Assembly (NCBI GenBank): GCA_045536965.1
Contig: JAZSON010000012.1
Coordinates: 236,138-300,137, forward strand
Source of the DNA: UBA5448 sp045536965
GTDB taxonomy: Bacteria; Bacillota; Clostridia; Oscillospirales; SIG627
DNA length: 64,000 nt
Direction: 5' to 3'
The notes under the pieces: model-generated
Database searches by the model: none
Told to the model about the DNA's origin: nothing
What the model saw: the letters and a program-made list of their open reading frames with translations, nothing else
Program-made: the position numbers and the translations under genes
In this document: positions 17,707 through 26,212 of the stretch, in pieces
How the letters are laid out: each line of letters opens with the position of its first letter
How positions within the stretch are numbered: position 1 is the first letter of the stretch

Positions 17707-18767
17707 GCTTGATCCACTAAAATATCAAGTAAAGCAGTATAAGGAATGCCGCTTTGTGCAAACATTTTCGGATACATACTGGTGGAAGTAAAGCCGGGAA
17801 TGGCATTGATCTCGTTGAAAATAATCTCTTCTCCCACTAAGAAAAAGTCGGCGCGAGAAAAACCGCGGCAATCAAGAGCGCGGAAAATACCTGTCGCGGC
17901 ATCGGCAATTTTTTTCTGCATACCTTCGGGCAGGGGAGCGGGAATAATCAACTTTGTTGAAGAATCGATATATTTAGCATCATAATCGTAAAATCCGCTC
18001 GGCGAACAAATTTCTCCGCAACAGGAGGTGAGGATTTCTCCGTTCATTTCCAAAAGACCAATTTCAATCTCACGACCGACAACCCCTTGTTCCACAACGA
18101 TTTTTTCATCATAACAAAAGGCCTCTTCGATGGCTTTGGAAAGATCGGAAACTTTGTTTACCTTGGTGATACCATTGGAAGAACCTGCATTGGCAGGTTT
18201 AATAAACAGTGGAAATTGTAGTTCACAAGAAGCTTTAATGACACCCTCGGGATCGGATAAAAATTCACTCTTAACAAATTTTTTCCAAGGTGTTTGACAA
18301 AAACCGCACATATCCAAAATGGCTTTGGTGACGGCTTTATCCATCGTCATAGCCGCGGCGCGGGTGCGGCAACCCACATAAGGAACACCTGAAAGCTCCA
18401 AAAGTCCTTGCATGACACCATCTTCTCCGTTTTTACCATGGAGAACAGGGAAAATGCAATCCAGCTTGAAAATTTTATATGTTTGTTCTGCTTTATTTAA
18501 AATTAAAAGCCCGTGATGCGCAGGACAAGGAGATAAAACGGCAGGAACAAGATGCTCAACATCGGTTTCCCACTTTAAAGATGCAACATCTTCTGCCTCT
18601 CCCGTATAAACCCACCATCTGCCGTCTTTTAAAATGCCGATTTTCACAATTTCATACCGTTCGGGGTCTAAATGCTGCATGACCGAAGCCGCTGAAATAC
18701 AAGAGACTTCGTATTCGGGGGAATCTCCTCCGAAAATCACGCCGATTTTTATTTTTTCTTGTGACAT
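17694..18767 (-). CDS. ddl: D-alanine--D-alanine ligase
   Basis: 357 residues. ATP-grasp enzyme that makes the D-Ala-D-Ala end of peptidoglycan precursors. The N-terminus IGVIFGGDSPEYEVSCISA is the family signature; the ATP-grasp core has LFIKPANAGSSNGITKV (family usually GSSVG/GSSIG, here Asn), and RADFFLVGEEIIFNEIN with GFTSTSMYP gives the Mg2+ and ATP site. The omega-loop element FYDYDAKYID is of the D-Ala-D-Ala type and not of the VanA D-Ala-D-Lac type, so vancomycin sensitivity of this product is inferred. It has its own promoter and is divergent from dnaA. Confidence 0.95.
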   Translation of the reverse strand: MSQEKIKIGVIFGGDSPEYEVSCISAASVMQHLDPERYEIVKIGILKDGRWWVYTGEAEDVASLKWETDVEHLVPAVLSPCPAHHGLLILNKAEQTYKIFKLDCIFPVLHGKNGEDGVMQGLLELSGVPYVGCRTRAAAMTMDKAVTKAILDMCGFCQTPWKKFVKSEFLSDPEGVIKASCELQFPLFIKPANAGSSNGITKVNKVSDLSKAIEEAFCYDEKIVVEQGVVGREIEIGLLEMNGEILTSCCGEICSPSGFYDYDAKYIDSSTKLIIPAPLPEGMQKKIADAATGIFRALDCRGFSRADFFLVGEEIIFNEINAIPGFTSTSMYPKMFAQSGIPYTALLDILVDQACKN

Positions 18768-18800
18768 AGTGTGTTCTCTCCCTTACGATCTGTTTCTTTT

Positions 18801-18829
18801 ATGATACCACACAAAGCATTTTAAATCAA
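18801..18829 (-). promoter_or_regulatory. Promoter of ddl
   Basis: Minus strand TTGATT (18829-18824) and TATCAT (18806-18801), 17-base spacer, start near 18794. Confidence 0.7.
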
Positions 18830-18894
18830 TTCTTTTTTGCCTAAAAATGCTCTTTTTGTTACCATAAAATCTTAGATAAAATATTAGGTTTATA

Positions 18895-18923
18895 TTGCTT
18901 TTTTTCCACAAATATGTTAGTAT
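18895..18923 (+). promoter_or_regulatory. dnaA promoter with an embedded DnaA box
   Basis: TTGCTT (18895-18900) and TAGTAT (18918-18923) are 17 bases apart; a TATAAT at 18921-18926 overlaps the -10. The DnaA-box-like TTTTCCACA at 18902-18910 lies in the spacer, so DnaA binding would block the promoter, as in the autoregulated dnaA promoters of other bacteria. An AT-only run (18921-18955) follows. Confidence 0.6.
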
Positions 18924-18984
18924 AATATATATATATAATATATTATGCAGATTCCTTGTTTTTGCAACGAAAAGGATGGATAAA

Positions 18985-20337
18985 ATGGACTCATTACAGG
19001 AACTTTGGACACATTTTTTGTCTTCTCTTCTACAAAAGGAACTCGTTTCGGAAGACTCTTATCATTTATGGCTTGAAAATCTTGAACTGAAGGAATTAAC
19101 TGCTTCGGAAGCGGTTGTCTATGTGCCGCAATCTTTTAAAATCAATATTTTAAAAGAACTTTATACCGAGCTTTTGCAAACACATTTTTCCTCGTTTTTA
19201 GGTTTCTCGGTCAAAATTATTTTTTCCAATGATTCGAATACTGCCAATAAAGCGCAAATATCCTCTCAAGAACCGATTGCGGAAGAAACTGCTTTCCGTC
19301 AACAAACTGCTTTGGATGTACCCATCGGACAAAATTATTCTTTTGATAACTTTATCGTTGGTTCTACAAACCGTATTGCCTATTCCGCTTGTATTGCCGT
19401 TGCAAACCGAACGGTACAAGGATACAATCCTTTGTTGATTCACGGCGATTCGGGTCTGGGTAAAACGCATCTGTTATTTGCCATCACCAATCATATCTAT
19501 AAAAAAGATCCAACCGCAAAAATTCTTTATGTACGCGGCGAAGATTTCACCAATGAACTTGTCAATATTTTAACCCAGAAAAAACCAATGCAATATTTCC
19601 GCGATAAGTATCGCTCGGTGGATGTGCTTTTAATCGATGATATTCAGTTTATTGCAGGAAAAGCCGCTACCCAAGAAGAATTTTTCCATACATTCAATGC
19701 TTTATATGACGATAACAAGCAAATCATCTTAACCTCCGACCGACCGCCGAAGGAAATGAAAACACTGGAAGATCGTCTTTTGACCCGTTTTGAAGGCGGT
19801 TTGATTATTGATATTCAGCCGCCCGATTTAGAGCTTCGTATCGCGATCTTAAAGAAAAAGGCAGAACAACTCGGTATTGCCGTTCCCAACGATGTCTTAT
19901 TCTTCCTTGCCGACCGCATCAAAAGCAATATCCGTACCATTGAGGGTGTCATCAAAAAACTCAATGCGTACAGCTTCTTGGAAAACGGCGTGATTGATAT
20001 GGACTTAGCAAAACGTTGTGTTGCCGATTTACTTGAGCGTCCCGCATCCGTGTTGACACGGGTAGAAAAAATCTACCAGATCGTATCCCAAAAATATAAT
20101 ATACCCGTTGAAGATATTAAAAGTTCCAAGCAGGTCAAAGATATCTCTTTTGCTCGTCAAGTTGTGATGCTTTTAATGCGAAGAGTGACTGAACTTTCAT
20201 TGGAAGAAATCGGAAAAATGAATGGAAAACATCATTCGACCGTTATGTACGCCATTGAAAAATTAGAAGAGCGAATGAAAACCAATCCTGCCTTTGAATT
20301 TGAGATTTTGGAAATGGAAAGAGAACTCAGACAGTAA
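18985..20337 (+). CDS. dnaA: Chromosomal replication initiator protein DnaA
   Basis: 450 residues. It binds DnaA boxes, forms an ATP-dependent filament and opens oriC. ATG 18985 is chosen because AAAGGA lies 8 bases upstream; ATG 18976 overlaps that site. Domain I is residues 1-80, a variable linker runs to about 110, the AAA+ domain has Walker A GDSGLGKTH and Walker B LLIDDIQFIAGK, with the arginine-finger region SDRPPKEM...LTRFEGGL, and domain IV ends with the helix-turn-helix signature NGKHHSTVMYAIEKLE. The usual signature is GRDH(S/T)TV; here Asp is replaced by His. The order dnaA, gap, dnaN, recF follows. Confidence 0.98.
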   Translation: MDSLQELWTHFLSSLLQKELVSEDSYHLWLENLELKELTASEAVVYVPQSFKINILKELYTELLQTHFSSFLGFSVKIIFSNDSNTANKAQISSQEPIAEETAFRQQTALDVPIGQNYSFDNFIVGSTNRIAYSACIAVANRTVQGYNPLLIHGDSGLGKTHLLFAITNHIYKKDPTAKILYVRGEDFTNELVNILTQKKPMQYFRDKYRSVDVLLIDDIQFIAGKAATQEEFFHTFNALYDDNKQIILTSDRPPKEMKTLEDRLLTRFEGGLIIDIQPPDLELRIAILKKKAEQLGIAVPNDVLFFLADRIKSNIRTIEGVIKKLNAYSFLENGVIDMDLAKRCVADLLERPASVLTRVEKIYQIVSQKYNIPVEDIKSSKQVKDISFARQVVMLLMRRVTELSLEEIGKMNGKHHSTVMYAIEKLEERMKTNPAFEFEILEMERELRQ

Positions 20338-20695
20338 TCCACAAAGTTTTCCTTTATGTTTTTGCGTTCATCTTGACCATTATTTCACTTTTCAACAAAT
20401 TGCACGATGATTTTATAAACACGATTTTGTGCATACATCGTTATGTTTACCGTCGAAAAAAGAGCTATAACATAACAAGTCATTTTAGTATTCCATAATC
20501 TTGTGCAAATGTGTAAGCTTTTCCACTTTTTAAAAAAGAGGAAAAATATTCCGAAATTTCTCCTTAATCTTTCATACGCCATATTTTGAAAATATTTTTT
20601 AAAAAATATCTTGATTTTGCTTCTTTTTGGTTTTTAATCAAAATCCACAACCCCTAATACAACTACTACTGACTTATATTTTTTTAATATACACA
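20335..20695. other. oriC: Chromosomal replication origin oriC (dnaA-dnaN intergenic region)
   Basis: The 398 bases between dnaA and dnaN are very AT-rich and hold DnaA-box-like 9-mers on both strands: TAATCCACA (20335-20343), TTTTCCACT (20519-20527), AAATCCACA (20641-20649) on +, and GTATGCACA (20436-20428) and ATTTGCACA (20510-20502) on the minus strand. An AT inverted repeat lies at about 20588-20611. By eye the + strand changes from C-rich left of dnaA to G-rich right of it. None of the boxes is the perfect TTATCCACA. No protein gene is supported here. Confidence 0.85.
20641..20690 (+). other. DnaA-trio basal unwinding element
   Basis: Four elements in fixed order: DnaA box AAATCCACA (20641-20649), a short GC-rich segment ACCCC (20650-20654), a trinucleotide array TAA-TAC-AAC-TAC-TAC (20655-20669) and an AT-only tract (20674-20690). 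This matches the Bacillus subtilis oriC unwinding system, where a DnaA box, a GC-rich spacer and 3'-GAT-5' trios precede the melting site. DnaA would load on the single strand from here. Inference from pattern match; one adjacent box is seen and not two. Confidence 0.75.
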
Positions 20696-20735
20696 AAACG
20701 TGAAAAAAACACTGAATACAGAAAGGATGTTTCTC

Positions 20736-21848
20736 ATGTTTATCCGTGCTGAAAAATCTGCTTTACAAGAAGTTATCGCTCCCGCTCTTTGTGCTGTTTC
20801 CGGAAAATCTACCACTGCCGCTTTGGAATGCTTGATGCTTCGTGCCAATGAAAACGGTGTTCTGGAAATTACCGGTTATGATTTGAATAAAGGTATTAAA
20901 TTACATTTACCTGTAACTGTCCTTGAACCCGGCGGGGTTTTGGTGAACGGTTCCCAATTAAATTCTTTCATTCGCAGTTTGCCTGACGGCGAAGTTTCCA
21001 TTGCAACCGATGAAAGATTGATCACCACCATTTCCTGCAAAAAATCCAAATTTGAATTGCACGGCATTGATATTGAAAGTTTTCCGACTCTTCCTGAATT
21101 GAGTGGCGAACAAAGTGTTGAAATTGAGCAAGGTCTTTTGAAAAAGATGTGCCAGCAAGTTATTTTCTCTGTCGCACAAGTTTCAACAAAACCCCATTTG
21201 ACAGGTGTTTTGTTCGAAATTAAAAATAACCTTTGCCGCTTGGTTTCCTGTGACGGATACCGTTTGTCTATTCGCAACGAAAGCGCCTTTGCTTCTGAAG
21301 AAGAAATTTCGTTTATCGTTCCCGGTAAAACCATTAGCGAACTTGTTAAGCTGTTAAATGACAGTGAAGAAAAAGTTAAAATGGAATTGACTCGGAAATA
21401 TATCATTTTCTCTTTTGAAGATATCGTATTTTTCTCACGTCTGATTGAAGATAACTACACGGTATATCAAAAATCCATTCCTGCCGAATATCGCATCAGC
21501 GCAAAAATTACCCTTTCGGATGCCATTGAGAGTGTGGAACGTGCTTCCTTGGTTATTGATGAAAGAACAAAAAGTCCTTTAAAATGCACCTTGTCGCATG
21601 ACGGATTCCAAATCAACTGTATCACGGCAAACGGTCGTGTGGATGAAGAATTTTCTGTCGAATACAGCGGAGACGATCGCATTGAGATCGGTTTTAACTA
21701 TCGTTTTCTTTTGGATGCTTTCCGTGGCGCAGGTATGAGCGGAGATACGGAAGTCATGCTGAAATTAAATTCGCCCACCTTACCGATGGTGGTATGTCCT
21801 GTGGATCATGAGGACTATCTCTACTTGGTATTGCCTATTCGTCTGTAA
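20736..21848 (+). CDS. dnaN: DNA polymerase III beta sliding clamp
   Basis: 370 residues, normal length. It forms the dimeric ring that holds DNA polymerase III on DNA. The three-fold repeated clamp domains are recognisable (MFIRAEKSALQEVI at the N-terminus, the SFPTLPELSG element in domain 1-2, and the C-terminal MPIRL-type end, here LPIRL). ATG 20736 is used since AAAGGATG ends 8 bases upstream; ATG 20727 is part of that site. The stop overlaps the recF start (TAATG). Confidence 0.98.
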   Translation: MFIRAEKSALQEVIAPALCAVSGKSTTAALECLMLRANENGVLEITGYDLNKGIKLHLPVTVLEPGGVLVNGSQLNSFIRSLPDGEVSIATDERLITTISCKKSKFELHGIDIESFPTLPELSGEQSVEIEQGLLKKMCQQVIFSVAQVSTKPHLTGVLFEIKNNLCRLVSCDGYRLSIRNESAFASEEEISFIVPGKTISELVKLLNDSEEKVKMELTRKYIIFSFEDIVFFSRLIEDNYTVYQKSIPAEYRISAKITLSDAIESVERASLVIDERTKSPLKCTLSHDGFQINCITANGRVDEEFSVEYSGDDRIEIGFNYRFLLDAFRGAGMSGDTEVMLKLNSPTLPMVVCPVDHEDYLYLVLPIRL

Positions 21849-22954
21849 TGAAAATTACCGGCATTGAAGTGCAGGCTTTTCGCAACATTCAAAATCAAAA
21901 GGTTTTATTTTCTGAAAATTCTACTGTTTTTTTCGGTGAGAATGCGCAAGGAAAAACCAATCTTTTAGAAGCGGTATTTTTATTGGCAGCCGGAAAAAGC
22001 TTCAGAGCCAGAAAATTAAAGGAAATGATCCCGACAGGACAAACTTCCTTTCACATCGCTTGTCAAATGGAAAGCGAAACGGAAAATATGGATCTTTCCA
22101 TGTTTTACAGTGAAAAAGAAGGAAAAAAGCTCCGGATCAACGGAAATGAGTGTTTGACGGAAAAAGAATTTTTGAGCCACTTGAACATTGTTCATTTTTC
22201 GCCCGATTCTCTTTCATTGGTCAAAGGATCTCCTGAACAAAGACGTGAATTTTTAGATTTTGCCATTGCGCAGCTTCGTCCCCGATATTTTCTTTTAAGA
22301 AAAGAATGTGCGCGTCTTTTAACACAGCGAAATGCCCAACTGAAATACATTGCAAAAAACGGTGTAGGTAAAGATATGATGCCTGTTTGGGATACTTATG
22401 TTTCCAAACTATTTGCAAAAATCACTGTTTATCGCCGCAGTTATGCAGAACTTTTAAAACCTAAGGCCATACGGCAATACGAAATCGTTTCCGATGGCAG
22501 AGAAAGCTTTAATATGAAATACATTTCCGGAGCGCCGGAAGATATCAAAGAAGAAAAAGACTTGACTGATTTTTATCTTCATGCCATGGAATCCTCTTTG
22601 GAAGAAGATATTCAAAATCAAAGTACAGGTATTGGACCTCATCGCGACGATCTGCTTTTATTTATCGGGGGACACAGTGCAAAAGCATTTGGCTCACAAG
22701 GTCAGCAACGTGCAGCGGTATTGGCCTTGAAATTAGCAGAAGGTGAATTATTTTCCGAAGATCGCGGATTTGCTCCGTTGTATCTTTTGGATGATATTTT
22801 CAGTGAGTTGGATGAATCCAGAAGGCGTCATCTTATGATGGCATTGCAAGACAAACAATCCATTTTAACTACCTGCGAGCAAAATGGTGACTTTCTTCCT
22901 TTTTCGGGAAAAAAATACCGTGTAGAAAAAGGAATTTATACGGAGGTAATTTAA
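21848..22954 (+). CDS. recF: DNA replication and repair protein RecF
   Basis: 368 residues. SMC-like ATPase that helps load RecA at single-strand gaps. Walker A GENAQGKTN near residue 32, the RecF signature GSQGQQRAAVLALKLAE and Walker B LYLLDDIFSELD are present, as is GPHRDDL. It overlaps dnaN by one base and the next gene by one base. The S4-domain gene (yaaA/rlbA) that usually separates dnaN and recF in Bacillota is absent. Confidence 0.97.
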   Translation: MKITGIEVQAFRNIQNQKVLFSENSTVFFGENAQGKTNLLEAVFLLAAGKSFRARKLKEMIPTGQTSFHIACQMESETENMDLSMFYSEKEGKKLRINGNECLTEKEFLSHLNIVHFSPDSLSLVKGSPEQRREFLDFAIAQLRPRYFLLRKECARLLTQRNAQLKYIAKNGVGKDMMPVWDTYVSKLFAKITVYRRSYAELLKPKAIRQYEIVSDGRESFNMKYISGAPEDIKEEKDLTDFYLHAMESSLEEDIQNQSTGIGPHRDDLLLFIGGHSAKAFGSQGQQRAAVLALKLAEGELFSEDRGFAPLYLLDDIFSELDESRRRHLMMALQDKQSILTTCEQNGDFLPFSGKKYRVEKGIYTEVI

Positions 22955-23238
22955 TGTTTTTACACGCAGGCAACCGCATATCAGTCAAAAAGAAAGAAAT
23001 TATCGGTATTTTTGACTTGGATACAGCCACTTTGGTAAAAACAACACGCGATTTTTTGACACAAGCCGAAAAAAAAGGCAGAGTGAAAAATGTTTCGAGT
23101 GAATTGCCCAAATCGTTTATTTTAACAGGTAAAGACCAAGATGCGCCGATTTATATATCACCTATTTCCGCCCAAACTCTGACCGAAAGATGCAGAGAAT
23201 TCCACCAAAAGCAAATAAAGGAGCAAGACCATGAGTGA
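22954..23238 (+). CDS. remB: DUF370/RemB-like regulatory protein
   Basis: 94 residues. The N-terminus FLHAGNRISVKKKEIIGIFD is the extracellular matrix regulatory protein B family (YaaB of B. subtilis), found at the same site between recF and gyrB. Paralogue RemA is a DNA-binding activator of matrix genes; the role of RemB is less known. Overlaps recF (TAATG) and gyrB (8 bases), so it is translated as part of the replication operon. Confidence 0.88.
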   Translation: MFLHAGNRISVKKKEIIGIFDLDTATLVKTTRDFLTQAEKKGRVKNVSSELPKSFILTGKDQDAPIYISPISAQTLTERCREFHQKQIKEQDHE

Positions 23239-25240
23239 AAATCAACAAGTAAAACCCGAAAACAATTACGGCGAGGAACAAATCCAAGTTTTAGAAGGAT
23301 TGGAAGCCGTCCGCAAAAGACCGGGTATGTATATTGGTACGACATCCATTCGCGGTTTACATCACTTGATCTATGAAATTGTTGACAACTCCATTGATGA
23401 AGCATTGGAAGGCAAATGTAATAAGATTACTGTCACATTGCATGCCGACAATAGTGTGTCCATTCGAGACAACGGACGCGGTATTCCTTCGGGTATTCAT
23501 CCCAAAATGGGTATTCCCACGCTGGAGGTTGTCTTTACCATCCTGCATGCAGGCGGTAAATTCGGCGGCGGCGGATACAAAATTTCGGGCGGTTTGCATG
23601 GTGTCGGTGCTTCGGTTGTGAATGCTTTGTCCGAATGGCTGGAAGTGGAAAACTGTCACGACGGCAAAAAGTACACCGAAAAATTTGAACGCGGTGCCGT
23701 AGTGCGTCCTCTGGAATGTGTGGGTGAAACCGATGAACACGGTTTGTATGTCCGATTCATGCCGGATGCTCTGATTTTTGACGAAACTATTTTCGATTAT
23801 ACCACGATTTTACACAGATTGCGCGAACAGGCGTTTTTGAATGCCGGTTTGACCATTGAATTGATCGATCAACGTGTAGCTGTGAAAGAAGAAACGGGAG
23901 AAGAACCCGATGAAACCGAAACGGTGCATGAACAAGATGAAGAATTTTTCGACCATGAGCAGGAAGAACAATATGTTTCTCTTTGCTATGAAGGCGGTAT
24001 TCGTAGCTTTGTTGAGTTTTTAAATGAAAAGAAGCATGCCACCATTTTGCACGAACCCGTAATTTATCTGTCGACTGAAAAAGGTACTACGACAGCGGAA
24101 GTTGCTTTACAGTTTAACGATGGTTATAACGAATTGGTGATGACCTTTGCCAACAATATCAATACCATCGAAGGCGGTATGCATGAGACCGGCTTTAAAA
24201 CGGGACTTACCAAGGTTTATAATGAATACGCAAAGAAATTCGGTTTGCTCAAAGCAGACGACAAAAATTTCACCGGCGAAGATGTGCGTGAAGGTTTAAC
24301 CGCAGTCGTCAGCGTGAAATTACAGGAAGCGCAATTTGAAGGACAGACCAAATCAAAACTCGGAAATGCAGATATTCGACCTTTGGTGGATGCTTTGGTG
24401 ACCGAAAAATTGGCAGAATACTTTGAGGAAAATCCCAAGGTTGCCCGTATTTTGATTGAAAAAGCCATGCTGGCTGCCCGTGCCAGAGAGGCTGCGAAAA
24501 AAGCCAGAGAAGCTTCCCGTAGAAAAACGCCCCTCGAATCTTCTTCTCTGCCCGGTAAGTTGGCTGATTGCCAAGAAAGAAATGCTTCGCAAACAGAACT
24601 TTTTCTCGTCGAGGGTGACTCTGCAGGCGGTACCGCCAAGGATGGCAGAGACAGTAAATACCAAGCGATTTTGCCCTTGAGAGGTAAAGTGCTCAACGTA
24701 GAAAAAGCACGTCTTGATAAGATTTATGACAACATTCAGATTTTGCCTATCATTCAAGCACTCGGTACGGGTATAGGTGATGAATTTGACATTGAAAAGT
24801 TGCGTTACGGCAAGGTTATCATTATGGCCGATGCCGACGTTGACGGCGCTCATATCAAAACGCTTTTGTTGACTTTCTTTTTCAGACATATGCGTCCGCT
24901 GATTGAGCAGGGACATATTTTCTGCGCACAACCGCCTCTTTACCGTATTTTCAAAGGTAAACAGCAAAAATACGCCTTCTCGGATGAAGAACGCGACGTT
25001 TTGTTGGCTGAAATGGGTGGCAATGCCCAAGCAGAACGCTACAAAGGTCTTGGTGAAATGGATGCCGAGCAGTTGTGGGAAACCACCATGGATCCCGAAA
25101 GACGTTCGTTGTTGCAGGTCAGCATTGAAAATGCTTATACTGCCGACCAAACCTTTAGCATTTTGATGGGTGATAAGGTTGAACCCAGACGTGCCTTTAT
25201 TCAGCAAAATGCAAAATACGTCAGCAATCTGGATGTATAG
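23231..25240 (+). CDS. gyrB: DNA gyrase subunit B
   Basis: 669 residues. ATPase subunit of the enzyme that introduces negative supercoils. GHKL motifs: EIVDNSIDEAL, DNGRGIPSGIHP and GGLHGVGASVVNALS; TOPRIM motifs: LVEGDSAGGTAKDGRD and MADADVDGAHI; C-terminal QRYKGLGEM-type motif (RYKGLGEMDAEQLWETTMDP). An acidic insert of about 25 residues (around 210-240, with EEPDETETVHEQDEEFFDHE) lies in the transducer region. RBS AAGGAG before ATG 23231. Confidence 0.98.
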   Translation: MSENQQVKPENNYGEEQIQVLEGLEAVRKRPGMYIGTTSIRGLHHLIYEIVDNSIDEALEGKCNKITVTLHADNSVSIRDNGRGIPSGIHPKMGIPTLEVVFTILHAGGKFGGGGYKISGGLHGVGASVVNALSEWLEVENCHDGKKYTEKFERGAVVRPLECVGETDEHGLYVRFMPDALIFDETIFDYTTILHRLREQAFLNAGLTIELIDQRVAVKEETGEEPDETETVHEQDEEFFDHEQEEQYVSLCYEGGIRSFVEFLNEKKHATILHEPVIYLSTEKGTTTAEVALQFNDGYNELVMTFANNINTIEGGMHETGFKTGLTKVYNEYAKKFGLLKADDKNFTGEDVREGLTAVVSVKLQEAQFEGQTKSKLGNADIRPLVDALVTEKLAEYFEENPKVARILIEKAMLAARAREAAKKAREASRRKTPLESSSLPGKLADCQERNASQTELFLVEGDSAGGTAKDGRDSKYQAILPLRGKVLNVEKARLDKIYDNIQILPIIQALGTGIGDEFDIEKLRYGKVIIMADADVDGAHIKTLLLTFFFRHMRPLIEQGHIFCAQPPLYRIFKGKQQKYAFSDEERDVLLAEMGGNAQAERYKGLGEMDAEQLWETTMDPERRSLLQVSIENAYTADQTFSILMGDKVEPRRAFIQQNAKYVSNLDV

Positions 25241-25249
25241 GAAACAGGC

Positions 25250-26185
25250 ATGAAAGCCATTTGTGTGACTCTAAATCCTGCGCTTGACAAATATTTTTAT
25301 CTTCCCGCATTGCAAGTAGGTTCTTTAAACCGCGCAGAAGGGGCTGTTGCCATGACGGCGGGCGGCAAGGGAATCAATGTCGCAAGAACCCTGAAAATGT
25401 TGGGAGATGAAGCTGTCAATCTGTTTTTGGCGGGCGGAAATACGGGAAAATGGATGGAAGATATGCTTTCGGAAGAAGGGCAGAAATCTGTCATTATAAA
25501 AACGACAGCCTCCACCCGTATCTGCACAAAAATTGTTACCCCCGAATCGTTTACCGAAATCAATGAGAAAGGGGGGCCGATTACAAAAGAAGAAACAGAA
25601 AAGGCTCTCCTATCGTTGGCTGAAGTGTTGGGAGACGTAAAGCCGCATTGTGTGATTCTCAGCGGTTCTTTGCCGATGGGAATGGATAAAAATATTTATA
25701 TTCGCATGATGGAAAAAGCCGCTTTGGCAGGTGCCGCGGTTATACTGGACTGCGATGGCGAGACTTTGAAAAAGGGTATTGAAAAAAAACCGTTTTTAAT
25801 TAAACCCAATTTGTATGAGCTTTGTCAGCTTATCGGGCATCCTCTGACGGACAAACAAGAGATACAAGATGCTTGTTTGCAACTGCACCAAAAAGAAGGT
25901 ATTGAAATTTTGTGTACCCTTGGGGCAGACGGTGCCGTTTATGCGGGGAAAAACGGACTTTTTTCGGTCACTTCTCCCAAAGTCAACGCATCCAAGCCAT
26001 CCGGTGCGGGAGACACATTTTTAGCCGGATATTTGTCGGCCTATTTTCAAGAACAAACGCCGAGCGAATGTCTGATCCGAGCGGTGCAAACTGCCGCGGG
26101 TAAATTGGAGAGTACAGATGGTTTTCCCATCCCACTCGAAAAAGAAAAATACCGCAGTCAAATTGTCTGCACTAAAATATCGTAA
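25250..26185 (+). CDS. PfkB-family sugar kinase, 1-phosphofructokinase/tagatose-6-phosphate kinase type
   Basis: 311 residues. N-terminus TLNPALDKYFYLP and AGGKGINVARTLKMLG, ILSGSLPMGM, and C-terminal PSGAGDTFLAGYL with the catalytic Asp mark the FruK/LacC branch of the PfkB (ribokinase) family. It would phosphorylate a phosphosugar such as fructose-1-phosphate. No PTS or sugar gene is beside it; instead it sits 10 bases after gyrB and 27 before gyrA, an unusual place that suggests a local insertion or a housekeeping role. Substrate not determinable. Confidence 0.88.
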   Translation: MKAICVTLNPALDKYFYLPALQVGSLNRAEGAVAMTAGGKGINVARTLKMLGDEAVNLFLAGGNTGKWMEDMLSEEGQKSVIIKTTASTRICTKIVTPESFTEINEKGGPITKEETEKALLSLAEVLGDVKPHCVILSGSLPMGMDKNIYIRMMEKAALAGAAVILDCDGETLKKGIEKKPFLIKPNLYELCQLIGHPLTDKQEIQDACLQLHQKEGIEILCTLGADGAVYAGKNGLFSVTSPKVNASKPSGAGDTFLAGYLSAYFQEQTPSECLIRAVQTAAGKLESTDGFPIPLEKEKYRSQIVCTKIS

Positions 26186-26212
26186 ATCCGTTGCGGAAAG
26201 GAACAGTTTATT

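Noticed and set aside
17694..18767. VanA-type D-Ala-D-Lac ligase
   Set aside because: The omega loop has FYDYDAKY as in D-Ala-D-Ala ligases, and no vanH/vanX genes are nearby.
20385..20582. 65-residue minus-strand frame inside oriC
   Set aside because: No ribosome-binding site, AT-driven composition, and it covers the DnaA-box region; treated as non-coding.
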